From an uncultured Eubacteriales bacterium (GTDB lineage Bacteria; Bacillota; Clostridia; Oscillospirales; Oscillospiraceae), in the NCBI GenBank assembly GCA_902492005.1, contig CABUJV010000034.1, forward strand, positions 1-20,865: a stretch of DNA of 20,865 bases, in the 5' to 3' direction. Numbering within the stretch: the stretch's first letter is position 1; every line of letters begins with the position of its first letter. Of the stretch, positions 1 to 6,923 are shown one piece after another. The notes under the pieces were generated by a model. The model did no database searches. It saw nothing but the letters and a program-made list of their open reading frames with translations, and was not told the origin of the DNA. Made by a program: the position numbers and the translations under genes.

Positions 1-9
1 AACTTTACT

Positions 10-46
10 CCCCTGTCCGCGTATAAAATCTGTCCTTGACAAGGGG
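10..46 (+). promoter_or_regulatory. Possible stem sequestering a Shine-Dalgarno sequence upstream of queT
   Basis: CCCCTGTC at 10-17 can pair with GACAAGGGG at 38-46, with one bulged base. The 3' arm contains AAGGGG (41-46), the only ribosome-site-like sequence before queT. Pairing would hide it. queT genes in Firmicutes are often under preQ1 riboswitches, so a regulatory leader would make sense. I could not match this fragment to the preQ1-I, -II or -III consensus, and anything upstream lies outside the window. Low confidence. Confidence 0.25.
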
Positions 47-72
47 TACACTTTAACCTGACCCTGGCGGCC

Positions 73-552
73 ATGGTGGCCGCCCTCTACGCCGTGATGA
101 GCTATTTTGGCAACGTCTTCGGCCTGACCTACGGACCCATCCAGCTCCGCTTTTCCGAAGCGCTTTGTGTGCTGCCCTTCCTGTTCCCGGCCACGGTGCC
201 GGGGCTCTTCGTGGGCTGCCTGGCGGCCAATCTGCTCAGCCCCTACGGGCCGCTGGACATTGTGGTGGGCTCCCTGGCCACCCTCATTGCCGCCGTGTGG
301 ACCAGCCGGGTGAGGCGCCGCTGGCTGGCCCCCCTGCCCCCTGTGGTGTGCAACACGGTGCTGGTGGGCTTCACCATTGCCTTTGCCCAGACCGGCTTTA
401 CCGCCGCCCTCCCCACCGCCTGGCTCTACAACGGCCTGACGGTGGGCATCGGAGAGCTGGGCGCCTGCTATGTGCTGGGGATGCTGCTGCTGAAGCTGCT
501 GCCCCGGGTGGCCTACTTCAAGCCTATGATCGCTCCGAAGGAAACGGCATAA
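73..552 (+). CDS. queT: QueT family queuosine-precursor transporter (5' end uncertain)
   Basis: This is a small, very hydrophobic protein with about five membrane segments. The stretch GPIQLRFSEALCVLPFLFPA followed by VPGLFVGCLAANLL is typical of the QueT (COG4708) family, predicted S-components of ECF transporters for queuosine precursors. ATG 73 is the first standard start, but it has no ribosome site. The family resemblance continues upstream through codons 55-72 (N-L-T-L-A-A). An in-frame TGA lies at 37-39, and no ATG, GTG or TTG occurs between it and 73. CTG 58 lies 11 nt after AAGGGG (41-46) and could be the real start; otherwise the native start is lost or mis-sequenced. The stop TAA (550-552) is 26 nt before galU, so the two may be cotranscribed. 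Family assignment is fairly firm; the start is not. Confidence 0.8.
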   Translation: MVAALYAVMSYFGNVFGLTYGPIQLRFSEALCVLPFLFPATVPGLFVGCLAANLLSPYGPLDIVVGSLATLIAAVWTSRVRRRWLAPLPPVVCNTVLVGFTIAFAQTGFTAALPTAWLYNGLTVGIGELGACYVLGMLLLKLLPRVAYFKPMIAPKETA

Positions 553-578
553 TTCTTCACTATCAGGAGGCTGTCCCC

Positions 579-1448
579 ATGAAAGTTCGCAAGGCCGTCA
601 TCCCCGCCGCCGGGCTGGGGACCCGGATGCTGCCCGCCACCAAGACCGTCCCCAAGGAGATGCTCCCCCTGGTGGACAAGCCGGTCATCCAGTATATCAT
701 CGAGGAGGCGGTGGCCGCCGGCATCGAGGATATTCTGGTGGTGACCAACCGGGCCAAGTCCGCTATGGACGACTACTTTGACTATTACCCGGAGCTGGAG
801 AAACGCTTAGAGCGGGCCGGCAAGGAGCGGGAGCTGGAGAAGGTCCGCCGGGCCGCCGACCTGGCCAACATCTTCTATGTCCGGCAGAAGGAGACCAAGG
901 GCCTGGGCCATGCCATCTGGCGGGCCAAGCGCTTCGTGGGGGACGAACCCTTTGCCGTGCTGCTGGGCGACGACATTATGCGGGCCCGGACTCCCGTTAT
1001 CGGCCAGCTCATCGCCGCTGCGGAGAAGTATGACGCCTCCTGCGTGGGGGTGCAGCAGGTGTCCACCGACGCCATCGCCAAGTACTCCTCCGTCCAGATC
1101 AGTCCGCTGGAGGAGCGGGTCTTTGCCGTCTCCGACATGGTGGAAAAGCCCCGGCCCGAACAGATCTTCTCCCACTACGCCATCCTGGGGCGCTATGTGC
1201 TGAGGCCCGGTATCTTCAATATCCTGGAGGACCTGGAGCCGGGCTACGGCGGGGAGATCCAGCTCACCGACGGGCTGAAGGCGCTGTGCCGCCGGGACAA
1301 GATGGTGGCTGTGGACTTTGAGGGCAAGCGGTACGACACCGGCAACCTGAAGGGCTTTTTGGAGGCCACGGTGGACTTCTCTCTGGCCCATCCGGAGACG
1401 GGGGAGTGGCTGCGGGGCTTCCTCAAGGAAAAGGTCAAAGAGCTGTAA
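579..1448 (+). CDS. galU: UTP-glucose-1-phosphate uridylyltransferase
   Basis: The 289-residue protein makes UDP-glucose from UTP and glucose-1-phosphate, the entry point for glycolipid, exopolysaccharide and teichoic-acid glycosylation in the cytoplasm. The nucleotide-binding signature AAGLGTRMLPATK occupies residues 10-22. The KEMLPLVDKPVIQYIIEEA block follows, then ETKGLGHA (105-112), the GDD metal-binding motif (130-132), MVEKP, and GGEIQLTD near the C-terminus. The length is normal for bacterial GalU. ATG 579 is chosen because AGGAGG (565-570) lies 8 nt upstream and the conserved N-terminus starts there; the same frame stays open farther upstream, inside queT, but those residues are not conserved. 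A strong terminator follows 10 nt after the stop. Confidence 0.96.
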   Translation: MKVRKAVIPAAGLGTRMLPATKTVPKEMLPLVDKPVIQYIIEEAVAAGIEDILVVTNRAKSAMDDYFDYYPELEKRLERAGKERELEKVRRAADLANIFYVRQKETKGLGHAIWRAKRFVGDEPFAVLLGDDIMRARTPVIGQLIAAAEKYDASCVGVQQVSTDAIAKYSSVQISPLEERVFAVSDMVEKPRPEQIFSHYAILGRYVLRPGIFNILEDLEPGYGGEIQLTDGLKALCRRDKMVAVDFEGKRYDTGNLKGFLEATVDFSLAHPETGEWLRGFLKEKVKEL

Positions 1449-1458
1449 GGAAAGGAAA

Positions 1459-1492
1459 CGAGCCTCCCGGCGCGCCGGGAGGCTCGTTTTTT
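1459..1492. terminator. Bidirectional rho-independent terminator between galU and the convergent small gene
   Basis: Bases 1459-1486 form a perfect 28-nt palindrome (CGAGCCTCCCGGCG and its complement), followed by six T residues at 1487-1492. On the + strand it ends galU. The TAA stop of the minus-strand gene lies at 1491-1493, so the element begins right after that gene too; the minus-strand tail is only weakly T-rich (CGTTTCCTTTCC). A compact shared terminator for a convergent pair. Confidence 0.9.
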
Positions 1493-1760
1493 ACAGAAGC
1501 ATGGCCAGACTCCACAGGGCGGTGGCCGCCAGAGCCCCCACCGCCGTGTAGGCCGGCGCCGGGATGGCCCGGGACAGGCGGCCCCACCGGGAGTTTTGCT
1601 TGACGTAGCTCTTGGCCACCTGCTGGGCCTCCTGAATGACCTGGTCGGCAGAGACGCCCTCCACGAAGGCGTCCTCCCGCATGATGAAAATCGCCTGTTC
1701 GAACAGCTTGGGGTCCGGGGACTTGACCACGATGACCTGCCGGGTCACACCCTTTACCAT
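1491..1760 (-). CDS. Uncharacterised small protein with C-terminal membrane anchor, likely forespore-expressed
   Basis: I do not recognise a named family. The 89-residue protein starts MVKGVTRQVIVVKSPDPKLF, has a charged amphipathic centre (VSADQVIQEAQQVAKSYVKQ) and ends in one hydrophobic segment, YTAVGALAATALWSLAMLL, with almost nothing after it. That is a tail-anchored layout with the body in the cytoplasm. There is no signal peptide. ATG 1760 is preferred: GGAGAGG (1773-1779) lies 12 nt upstream, whereas the alternative ATG at 1772 directly abuts it; using 1772 adds four residues, MCCG. A close match to a sigma-G promoter lies at 1798-1827, back-to-back with that of sleB, which suggests a late forespore role. 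The function is unknown; the gene being real is supported by promoter, ribosome site and shared terminator. Confidence 0.75.
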   Translation of the reverse strand: MVKGVTRQVIVVKSPDPKLFEQAIFIMREDAFVEGVSADQVIQEAQQVAKSYVKQNSRWGRLSRAIPAPAYTAVGALAATALWSLAMLL

Positions 1761-1797
1761 GCCGCAACACATCCTCTCCGATCCATGTTTCGGTTAC

Positions 1798-1827
1798 CAG
1801 TATGGCCCTTTTTCCCTGCCATTATTC
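1798..1827 (-). promoter_or_regulatory. Sigma-G-like promoter of the small membrane-anchored protein gene
   Basis: Read on the minus strand, GAATA (1823-1827) is followed by exactly 18 nt and CATACTG (1798-1804). The Bacillus subtilis sigma-G consensus is gHATR-N18-cATWMTA: the -35 matches fully and the -10 matches six of seven positions. Transcription would start near 1791, about 12 nt before the GGAGAGG ribosome site. Consensus transfer from Bacillus to clostridia is an assumption. Confidence 0.55.
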
Positions 1828-1832
1828 GCCTT

Positions 1833-1862
1833 GCATAGGAAAGGCGGCGCCGTCGTAAACTA
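1833..1862 (+). promoter_or_regulatory. Sigma-G-like promoter of sleB
   Basis: GCATA (1833-1837), an 18-nt spacer and TAAACTA (1856-1862) match sigma-G gHATR-N18-cATWMTA fully at -35 and at five of seven -10 positions. Its -35 is only 5 nt from the -35 of the divergent promoter. The predicted start near 1869 precedes the AAGGAGG ribosome site (1879-1885). sleB is a sigma-G gene in Bacillus, which fits. Confidence 0.5.
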
Positions 1863-1894
1863 GCCTTGAACATTTTCAAGGAGGCGGCGACCCC

Positions 1895-2572
1895 ATGCAG
1901 AAACACCGAAAACAGCTCCTGCTGGCCCTGGCGCTGATCTTTGCCCTGAACATCCTGATCATTACCCTGGCCCAGAGCGCCCAGGCGGCCACCTACCGGC
2001 AGGGCTCATCGGGCGAGGCTGTGCGCACGATTCAGCAAAAGCTGGTGCGCTGGGGCTATTTCGACGGCCCGGTGGACGGCATCTACGGCTCCAAGACCGC
2101 CGCGGCCGTCAAGGATTTCCAGCGGAAAAACGGCCTGGCGGCGGACGGCGTCGTGGGCTCCGCCACCCTGGCGGCCCTGGGAATGCAGGACAGCGCCCCC
2201 TCCGGCGGCTCCGCCGCCCAGAGCGGCAGCGTGGATCTGCTGGCCCGGGTCATCTCCGCCGAGGCCCGGGGCGAGCCCTACAGCGGCCAGGTGGCGGTGG
2301 GGGCGGTCATCCTCAACCGGGTGGGGCACCCCTCCTTCCCCAACACCATCGCCGGGGTGGTCTATCAGCCGGGGGCCTTTAGCTGCATGCTGGACGGGCA
2401 GTTCGATCAGCCGGTGGCCGACTCGGCCGTCCGGGCCGCCCGGGACGCCATGAACGGGGCCGACCCCAGCGGCGGCGCCATCTACTATTTCAATCCCAAC
2501 ACCGCCACCAGCGCCTGGATCTGGTCCAGGCCCCTCATCAAGATCATCGGGAAACACCGGTTCTGCTCCTAG
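1895..2572 (+). CDS. sleB: Spore cortex-lytic enzyme SleB (cell wall hydrolase)
   Basis: SleB is a lytic transglycosylase that cuts muramic-lactam-containing cortex peptidoglycan during spore germination. The 225-residue protein has a signal peptide (about residues 1-32, cleavage after AQA), a PG_binding_1 domain (about 38-95, with IQQKLVRWGYFDGPVDGIYG and AVKDFQRKNGL), a Gly/Ser linker (about 100-112) and a SleB/Hydrolase_2 catalytic domain (about 113-225). The motif AEARGE (122-127) contains the probable catalytic Glu123; YYFNP and the terminal W-x-W...G-x-H-x-F-C block are family hallmarks. ATG 1895 follows AAGGAGG with normal spacing. No ypeB partner is adjacent: the next gene downstream is convergent, unlike the usual sleB-ypeB pair. 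The upstream promoter resembles sigma-G. Confidence 0.92.
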   Translation: MQKHRKQLLLALALIFALNILIITLAQSAQAATYRQGSSGEAVRTIQQKLVRWGYFDGPVDGIYGSKTAAAVKDFQRKNGLAADGVVGSATLAALGMQDSAPSGGSAAQSGSVDLLARVISAEARGEPYSGQVAVGAVILNRVGHPSFPNTIAGVVYQPGAFSCMLDGQFDQPVADSAVRAARDAMNGADPSGGAIYYFNPNTATSAWIWSRPLIKIIGKHRFCS

Positions 2573-2642
2573 GGCTCCCGGCCCGGCAGGGCGGCCTGGG
2601 CCCGGGCCTGTGCACCGGCCATGGGATCTTCCCCCAAAAGAA

Positions 2643-2682
2643 AAAGAAGGGACCGCACACGGTGCGGTCCCTCTTCTTCTTC
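2643..2682. terminator. Bidirectional terminator between sleB and the molybdenum operon
   Basis: GGGACCGCAC and GTGCGGTCCC (2649-2671) form a perfect 10-bp stem with an ACG loop. The + side runs into TCTTCTTCTTCC; the minus side reads TTCTTTTTCTTTT. It therefore can close sleB on the + strand and the long molybdenum operon, after xdhC, on the minus strand. Confidence 0.8.
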
Positions 2683-2732
2683 CCTGGGCGGGGCGCGTCC
2701 ATACAGGCACCCCGCCGGCAGGGGATGCCGTC

Positions 2733-3752
2733 TCAGCGTCCGGCGCGCCCGGCCCGGACCTGGATGAGCTGGGCGGCGATGCTCACCGCGATCTCCGCCG
2801 GGGTCTCGGCCTTGATGTCCAGGCCGATGGGGGTGGTGATGCGCGCCAGGTCGGCGTCGGTAAAGCCCTCCTCCCGCAGGCGGGCGAATACCCCGGCGGT
2901 CTTCCGGCGGCTGCCGATGACGCCGATATAGTGGGCGGGGGTGCGCAGCATCTGGGCCTGGACCACCTGGTCGTTCTTATGGCCCCGGGTCATGACCACG
3001 ACATAGTCGCTCTCCCCCACGGTGACGAAGTCGGACAGCCGGGCGTTGTCCACCAGCCGGGTCTCCTCCACGCCGGGGAAAAGCTCCGGGCGGCAGAACT
3101 CCGGCCGGTCCTCCAGCACCACGCAGCGGAAGTCCACCGCGGTCAAAGCGGGTACCAGGGCCTGAGAGACGTGGCCGCCGCCGAAGATATACACCCGGCC
3201 CGCCTGGAAGAGGGGCTCGCAGTAGTAGGTCCGGCCGCCGCCGGCGAGCTGGCAGGGCCTGCCGCCCAGAGCGCCGGTGAGGGAAGGGGGGAGCGGCAGG
3301 CCGAAGGCGCCGCTCTTTCCGCCATAGATCCCCATGGCTCCGCCGCACCCGCCGGTAATGTCACAGATGAGCCAGGCAGGCTCCCCGGCGCGGAAGAGGG
3401 ATTCCATACGCTCGGCCAGCGCCAGCGTGTCCGCATCCCCGGCGGGGATGTGGCGGAAGTACACGTCCACCGCGCCGCCGCAGATCATCCCCAGATCCTG
3501 GACCTGGTTTTCGTGCAGACGGAAGTGTTCAAGGCGGGCGCCGCCCGTCCGGAGGAGCTGTTGGGCCACCTGCTGGCTGCGGTATTCCACCGCGCCGCCG
3601 CCGATGGTGCCGCACAGGCGGCCCTGTCCGGTGACAACCATCCGCGCCCCGGCTCCCCGGGGGGTGGAGCCGCTGCTGGCCACCACGGTGACCAGCACTG
3701 CGTCCTGGCCGCGGGCCAGGGCGTCGTGCAGGGCGGCAAATAAGTTTCTCAT
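2733..3752 (-). CDS. xdhC: XdhC/CoxI family molybdenum-hydroxylase maturation protein
   Basis: XdhC proteins bind mature molybdenum cofactor, promote its terminal sulfuration and deliver it to xanthine-dehydrogenase-type hydroxylases. The 339-residue protein has the N-terminal XdhC_CoxI domain (SSGSTPR 26-32, GTIGGGAVE 48-56, GMICGG 88-93) and a C-terminal Rossmann domain (VYIFGGGHVS 187-196, YIGVIGSRRK 275-284, then T-P-I-G-L-D-I-K-A-E-T-P-A-E-I-A). ATG 3752 follows AAGGAG (3764-3769) at 11 nt. It is the last gene of the molybdenum operon, directly after the broken mocA-like gene, with a terminator 50 nt beyond. No hydroxylase subunits lie in the window, so its client is encoded elsewhere. 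Confidence 0.93.
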   Translation of the reverse strand: MRNLFAALHDALARGQDAVLVTVVASSGSTPRGAGARMVVTGQGRLCGTIGGGAVEYRSQQVAQQLLRTGGARLEHFRLHENQVQDLGMICGGAVDVYFRHIPAGDADTLALAERMESLFRAGEPAWLICDITGGCGGAMGIYGGKSGAFGLPLPPSLTGALGGRPCQLAGGGRTYYCEPLFQAGRVYIFGGGHVSQALVPALTAVDFRCVVLEDRPEFCRPELFPGVEETRLVDNARLSDFVTVGESDYVVVMTRGHKNDQVVQAQMLRTPAHYIGVIGSRRKTAGVFARLREEGFTDADLARITTPIGLDIKAETPAEIAVSIAAQLIQVRAGRAGR

Positions 3753-3769
3753 GGGCGATCAGGCTCCTT

Positions 3770-4288
3770 TCAAGGCCGGATGAGCACGGCAGTGCCGTGC
3801 AGGTTGCTGAGGGGACCAGCGGCAGGGAGCCGTGGTCCCGTTCATAGGCCAGGACGGCCTCCTTCACGGGCAGAACGGGTGGACGGGCTGCGGAGTCCCA
3901 GACGCCGGAAAAATTGTCGCCGAAGGCGCAGAGACAGAATGCATTCTGGTCCAGCAGGGCCCGGACGGTCCCGGGCTGCACCAAGGGCACGTCTGCCGGA
4001 GAGGTCAGGAACCGGCCGCAGGCGGCGGGCAGGGCCCCAGGCCCAGCCGCAGAGAGTCCGGCATCTGGGTATGCCGGTAGTCCGGGTTGTGGACAAAGCG
4101 GACGCCGCAGCCGGACAGATGGACTTCCAGCTCCTCGTGCCGGTAGCCGGTCACCACCACGGTCTCGGTGCCGGCGCTCTGCATCAGGTTCACGACCCGG
4201 CGGATCATGCTCACACCGCCGATGGGCAGCAGGGGCTTGAAGTCCTCCATGCGGGAGGACAGGCCGCTGCCAGGATGACGGCCCTCAG
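3770..4288 (-). pseudogene. Frameshifted MocA-like NTP transferase (molybdenum cofactor cytidylyltransferase family)
   Basis: Three consecutive minus-strand frames each hold part of one MobA/MocA-like nucleotidyltransferase. Part 1 (from CTG 4288, overlapping the modC stop) reads L-R-A-V-I-L-A-A. Part 2 reads GLSSRMEDFKPLLPIGG through NPDYRHTQMPDSLRLGLG. Part 3 reads RFLTSPADVPLVQPGTVRAL and onwards. Restoring one G in GCAGCGGCCTG (about 4262-4270) and one in CTGGGGCCCTG (about 4031-4040) joins them as AAGLSSRM and GLGALPAACGRFL. A third, less certain one-base gain in the C-run near 3810-3816 gives a TGA at 3770-3772, just before the xdhC ribosome site. No ATG/GTG/TTG start precedes the conserved region. 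The intact product would be about 173 residues, adding CMP or similar to molybdopterin. Either real decay or homopolymer undercalling explains this. Confidence 0.75.
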
Positions 4289-5328
4289 ATGTAAAGGGGC
4301 AGGACGTTGGCGGGAGCCACGCCAAATGCCTCCGGCAGGGCTTGAGGCCGGCGGTCCTTGGGGATGCGCCACCACAGGTCGGGGGCGGCGGGGTCCTGCC
4401 CCTCGTACCGGAACTGGAGGATGACCTCGAAGGGCTCCTCCATCTCGCCGGTAAAGCGGATGGGGTAGCGGTTCTGGGTGGCCCTGGAGTTGAAGTAGTG
4501 GGCCCGGATCCCCACGGCGCGGACTCCGTCGGCCACCGGCAGAGCGGTGCGCAGCCGCACCCCCCAAGCGGGGACCTCCAGCTCATAATCCCCGGTTTTC
4601 TTTGCCTTTGCAATGTTTTTGCAGCCGGTGAGCCGGGCGGCCTGGACGCTGCCCGGGTCGGCAAAGAGGGCCTTGGTCTCCTTTAAGGCCAGAAAGCGGC
4701 CCTGATCCACCACGGCAATCTGGCTGCACAGGTGGTAGGCCTCGTCCCGGCTGTGGGTGACCAGAAGCGCCGGCTTGCCAAACTGGGCCAGCAGCGCCTT
4801 CGTCTGGAGCTGGAGCTGGTCGCGCAGATGGCTGTCCAGGGCGGAGAAGAGCTCGTCCAGCATCAGCAGATTGGGCCGGCTGACCAGGATGCGGGCCAGG
4901 GCCGCCCGCTGGGCCTGCCCGCCGGAGAGCTGGGCGGGCCGCAGCTGCTCCAGCCCCTCCAGGCGCATCATGGCCACCGCCTCCTGGAGCAGGGCCTTCT
5001 TTTTGTCCCGGTCCGGCTCCCGGCACAGGCCGCACAGAATGTTCTGGGCCACCGTCATATTGGGGAACAGGGCGTAGCTCTGGAACAGGTAGCCCACCCG
5101 CCGCCTCTGGGGGGGCAGGTCGATGCGCTTTTCGCTGTCGAACAGGGTCTCGCCGTCCAGGACGATACGCCCCCGGTCGGGCCGCTCAATGCCGGCAATG
5201 CATTTGAGGGTCATGCTCTTGCCGCTGCCCGAGGGGCCCAGCAGGCCCAGCACGCCGCCCTCGGATTCAAACCGGACCTGGAGGAAGAAGCTGCCCAGAT
5301 CCTTTTCAATGTCTACCAGAAGGCTCAC
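4285..5328 (-). CDS. modC: Molybdate ABC transporter ATP-binding protein
   Basis: The 347-residue ATPase energises molybdate uptake through ModB. Visible motifs are Walker A GPSGSGKS (31-38), the Q-loop in LFQSYALFP (81-89), the signature LSGGQAQR (134-141), Walker B LLMLDE (154-159) and the H-loop THSRDEA (191-197). A C-terminal TOBE-like region follows (about 235-347; NIAKAKKTGDYELEV, VGIRAHYF), as in ModC. Residue 160 is Leu where the family nearly always has Pro (LDELFSALD rather than LDEPFSALD). The start is GTG 5328, whose GTGA overlaps the modB stop by 4 nt. The stop overlaps the start of the broken mocA-like gene. Substrate assignment rests on the cofactor-gene context. Confidence 0.93.
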   Translation of the reverse strand: MSLLVDIEKDLGSFFLQVRFESEGGVLGLLGPSGSGKSMTLKCIAGIERPDRGRIVLDGETLFDSEKRIDLPPQRRRVGYLFQSYALFPNMTVAQNILCGLCREPDRDKKKALLQEAVAMMRLEGLEQLRPAQLSGGQAQRAALARILVSRPNLLMLDELFSALDSHLRDQLQLQTKALLAQFGKPALLVTHSRDEAYHLCSQIAVVDQGRFLALKETKALFADPGSVQAARLTGCKNIAKAKKTGDYELEVPAWGVRLRTALPVADGVRAVGIRAHYFNSRATQNRYPIRFTGEMEEPFEVILQFRYEGQDPAAPDLWWRIPKDRRPQALPEAFGVAPANVLPLYI

Positions 5329-5993
5329 CGGCGCACCCCCGTTCCGCTGCGCTTTTCCATGAGATTGACCACCAGCAGCACCGCCGCCGAGATAGCCAGG
5401 TTGACCATCACCCAGGCGAAGGCCCCGGCCTCATCGTTGGTCCGCCAGAGCTGGTAGACCGTGGTGGAGATGGTGGCCGTCCTGCCCGGGGTATAGCCGA
5501 TGAGCATGCTGGTGGCTCCATACTCGCCCAGGGCCCGGGCAAAGGCCAGCACCGTACCGGCCAGGATGCCCTGACGGCAGGCGGGCATCCGGATGCGCCA
5601 GAAGATGTAGGAATTGGACAGCCCCAGGGTCTGGCCGGAGTAGGCCAGCGTTTCATCAAAGCTCTCAAAAGCACCCCGGGCGGTGCGGTACATCAGGGGA
5701 AAGGCCACCACCGCCGCGGCCAGTACGCCGCCGTACCAGGTCATGACGAACTTGATGCCGAACCGGGCCAGAAACAGGCCCAGGGGCCGCCGGCTGCCGA
5801 AGAGCAGCAGCAGAAAGTAGCCGCAGACCGTGGGAGGCAGCACCATGGGCAGGGTCAGCACCACATCCAGCAGGCCCTTAATCCCCCGGGGCAGGCGGGC
5901 GGCGTAGTAGGCGGTCAGGATGCCCAGGAAGAACACCAGCACGCAGCTGATGCCGGCGATGCGCAGCGAGTTCCACAGGGGATACCAGTCCAT
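5325..5993 (-). CDS. modB: Molybdate ABC transporter permease
   Basis: The 222-residue inner-membrane permease has about five hydrophobic segments (for example ISCVLVFFLGILTAYY near residue 15 and VLAAAVVAFPLMY in the middle). TLPMVLPPTVCGYFLLLLFG is characteristic of ModB/CysT-type permeases. The cytoplasmic EAA loop is AYSGQTLGLSNSYIFWRIRM, and EYGATSMLIGYTPGRT follows. The start is ATG 5993 (MDWYPLWNSLRIAG); earlier in-frame codons lie inside modA and are not conserved. The gap after modA is 8 nt with no clear ribosome site, so translation is probably coupled to modA. The 3' end overlaps modC by 4 nt. Confidence 0.94.
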   Translation of the reverse strand: MDWYPLWNSLRIAGISCVLVFFLGILTAYYAARLPRGIKGLLDVVLTLPMVLPPTVCGYFLLLLFGSRRPLGLFLARFGIKFVMTWYGGVLAAAVVAFPLMYRTARGAFESFDETLAYSGQTLGLSNSYIFWRIRMPACRQGILAGTVLAFARALGEYGATSMLIGYTPGRTATISTTVYQLWRTNDEAGAFAWVMVNLAISAAVLLVVNLMEKRSGTGVRR

Positions 5994-6001
5994 GGCTCGA
6001 A

Positions 6002-6883
6002 TCAGGCGGCGGCGAAGCCCACGGCCTCGAACACGGCCATGGCCTCGGGGGTGGAGAGGTAGTCCAGGAAGGCCTGGGCCTCGGTGGGATGCCGGCTGAC
6101 GTTGAGGGCGGCGGCGGGGTAGATGACCTGGCCGCACATCTCGGCAGTGGCGTAGGCCACCGGAGTCAGGCCGGCGGAGAAGGCGTCGGTGCAGTAGATG
6201 ACGCCGCAGTCCACGCTGCCCTCGGAGACCTGGGTGGTGACCTCTTTGACGTTGGTGCAGTAGGTGATGGCGCCGGCGCTGGCCAGGGCGGTCTCGTCCA
6301 GGCCGTAGTAGGCCAAGATCTTTTGCGTGTACTGGCCCACGGGTACGTCGGAGTTGCCCATGGCCAGCAGGAGAGCGCCGTCCTTCAGCTTCCGGGCCAT
6401 GTCGTCATAGCTCTCGACCCCGGCGGGGTTGCCCTCGGGCACGCAGAGGGTGACCCGGTTTTCCAGCAGATCCACCCGGCTGCCCTGGAGCACGAAGTCC
6501 AGACTCTTGTCGTTGACGGCGGGGCCGGCGGTGACGTCGAGTTGGTTCATCTGCGTCTGTCCGGCGGAGATAAAAAGGTCACACTCGGCGCCCTCCTCGA
6601 TCTGGGTCTTGAGGGTGCCGGAGGAGTCAAAGTTGAAGGTGAGCTTCACGTCGGGGGCGGCGTCGGCGTAGAGCCCGGCGATCTGATTCAGGGTCTCGGT
6701 CATAGAGGCGGCGGCAAAGACGATGAGCTCAACCTCTTCGGCGGGCTGGGATTCCGTGGGGGCGGAGGGTGTGGGGGGAGCCGCCGGCGCAGCCGAGGGA
6801 ACGGGGGAAGAGGCGCTGCCGCCGCAGGCGGTCAGACCCAGGGTCAGAGACAGTGCCAGGAGCAGGGTGCCAAGTCGTTTCAT
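6002..6883 (-). CDS. modA: Molybdate-binding lipoprotein ModA
   Basis: The 293-residue extracytoplasmic solute-binding protein captures molybdate. It has a lipoprotein signal peptide with lipobox L-T-A-C (lipidated Cys20), then a Ser/Pro/Ala-rich tether (about 21-48). The family core is VFAAASMTETLNQIA (55-69), FNFDSSGTLKTQIEEGAECD (83-102) and LFISAG, whose Ser60 and Ser87-Ser88-Gly89 fall where oxyanion contacts occur in ModA. ATG 6883 follows AAGGAG at 9 nt; earlier in-frame codons precede the signal peptide and are not conserved. It heads modABC but lies within the larger cofactor operon, 113 nt after the MOSC-MogA gene. That is the widest gap in the operon and contains a GC-rich hairpin. 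Confidence 0.95.
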   Translation of the reverse strand: MKRLGTLLLALSLTLGLTACGGSASSPVPSAAPAAPPTPSAPTESQPAEEVELIVFAAASMTETLNQIAGLYADAAPDVKLTFNFDSSGTLKTQIEEGAECDLFISAGQTQMNQLDVTAGPAVNDKSLDFVLQGSRVDLLENRVTLCVPEGNPAGVESYDDMARKLKDGALLLAMGNSDVPVGQYTQKILAYYGLDETALASAGAITYCTNVKEVTTQVSEGSVDCGVIYCTDAFSAGLTPVAYATAEMCGQVIYPAAALNVSRHPTEAQAFLDYLSTPEAMAVFEAVGFAAA

Positions 6884-6923
6884 GCTGCATTCTCCTTCTT
6901 TTGCTGTTCGCAAAATGTGATGG

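Noticed and set aside
36..64. TTGACA at 36-41 as a promoter for queT
   Set aside because: No -10-like hexamer lies 16-18 nt downstream (TGACCC at 59-64), and the spacer contains the ribosome-site candidate and coding sequence.
2610..3743. 377-codon open frame on the + strand
   Set aside because: It runs antisense through xdhC and over the terminator hairpin at 2643-2682, and has no motif.
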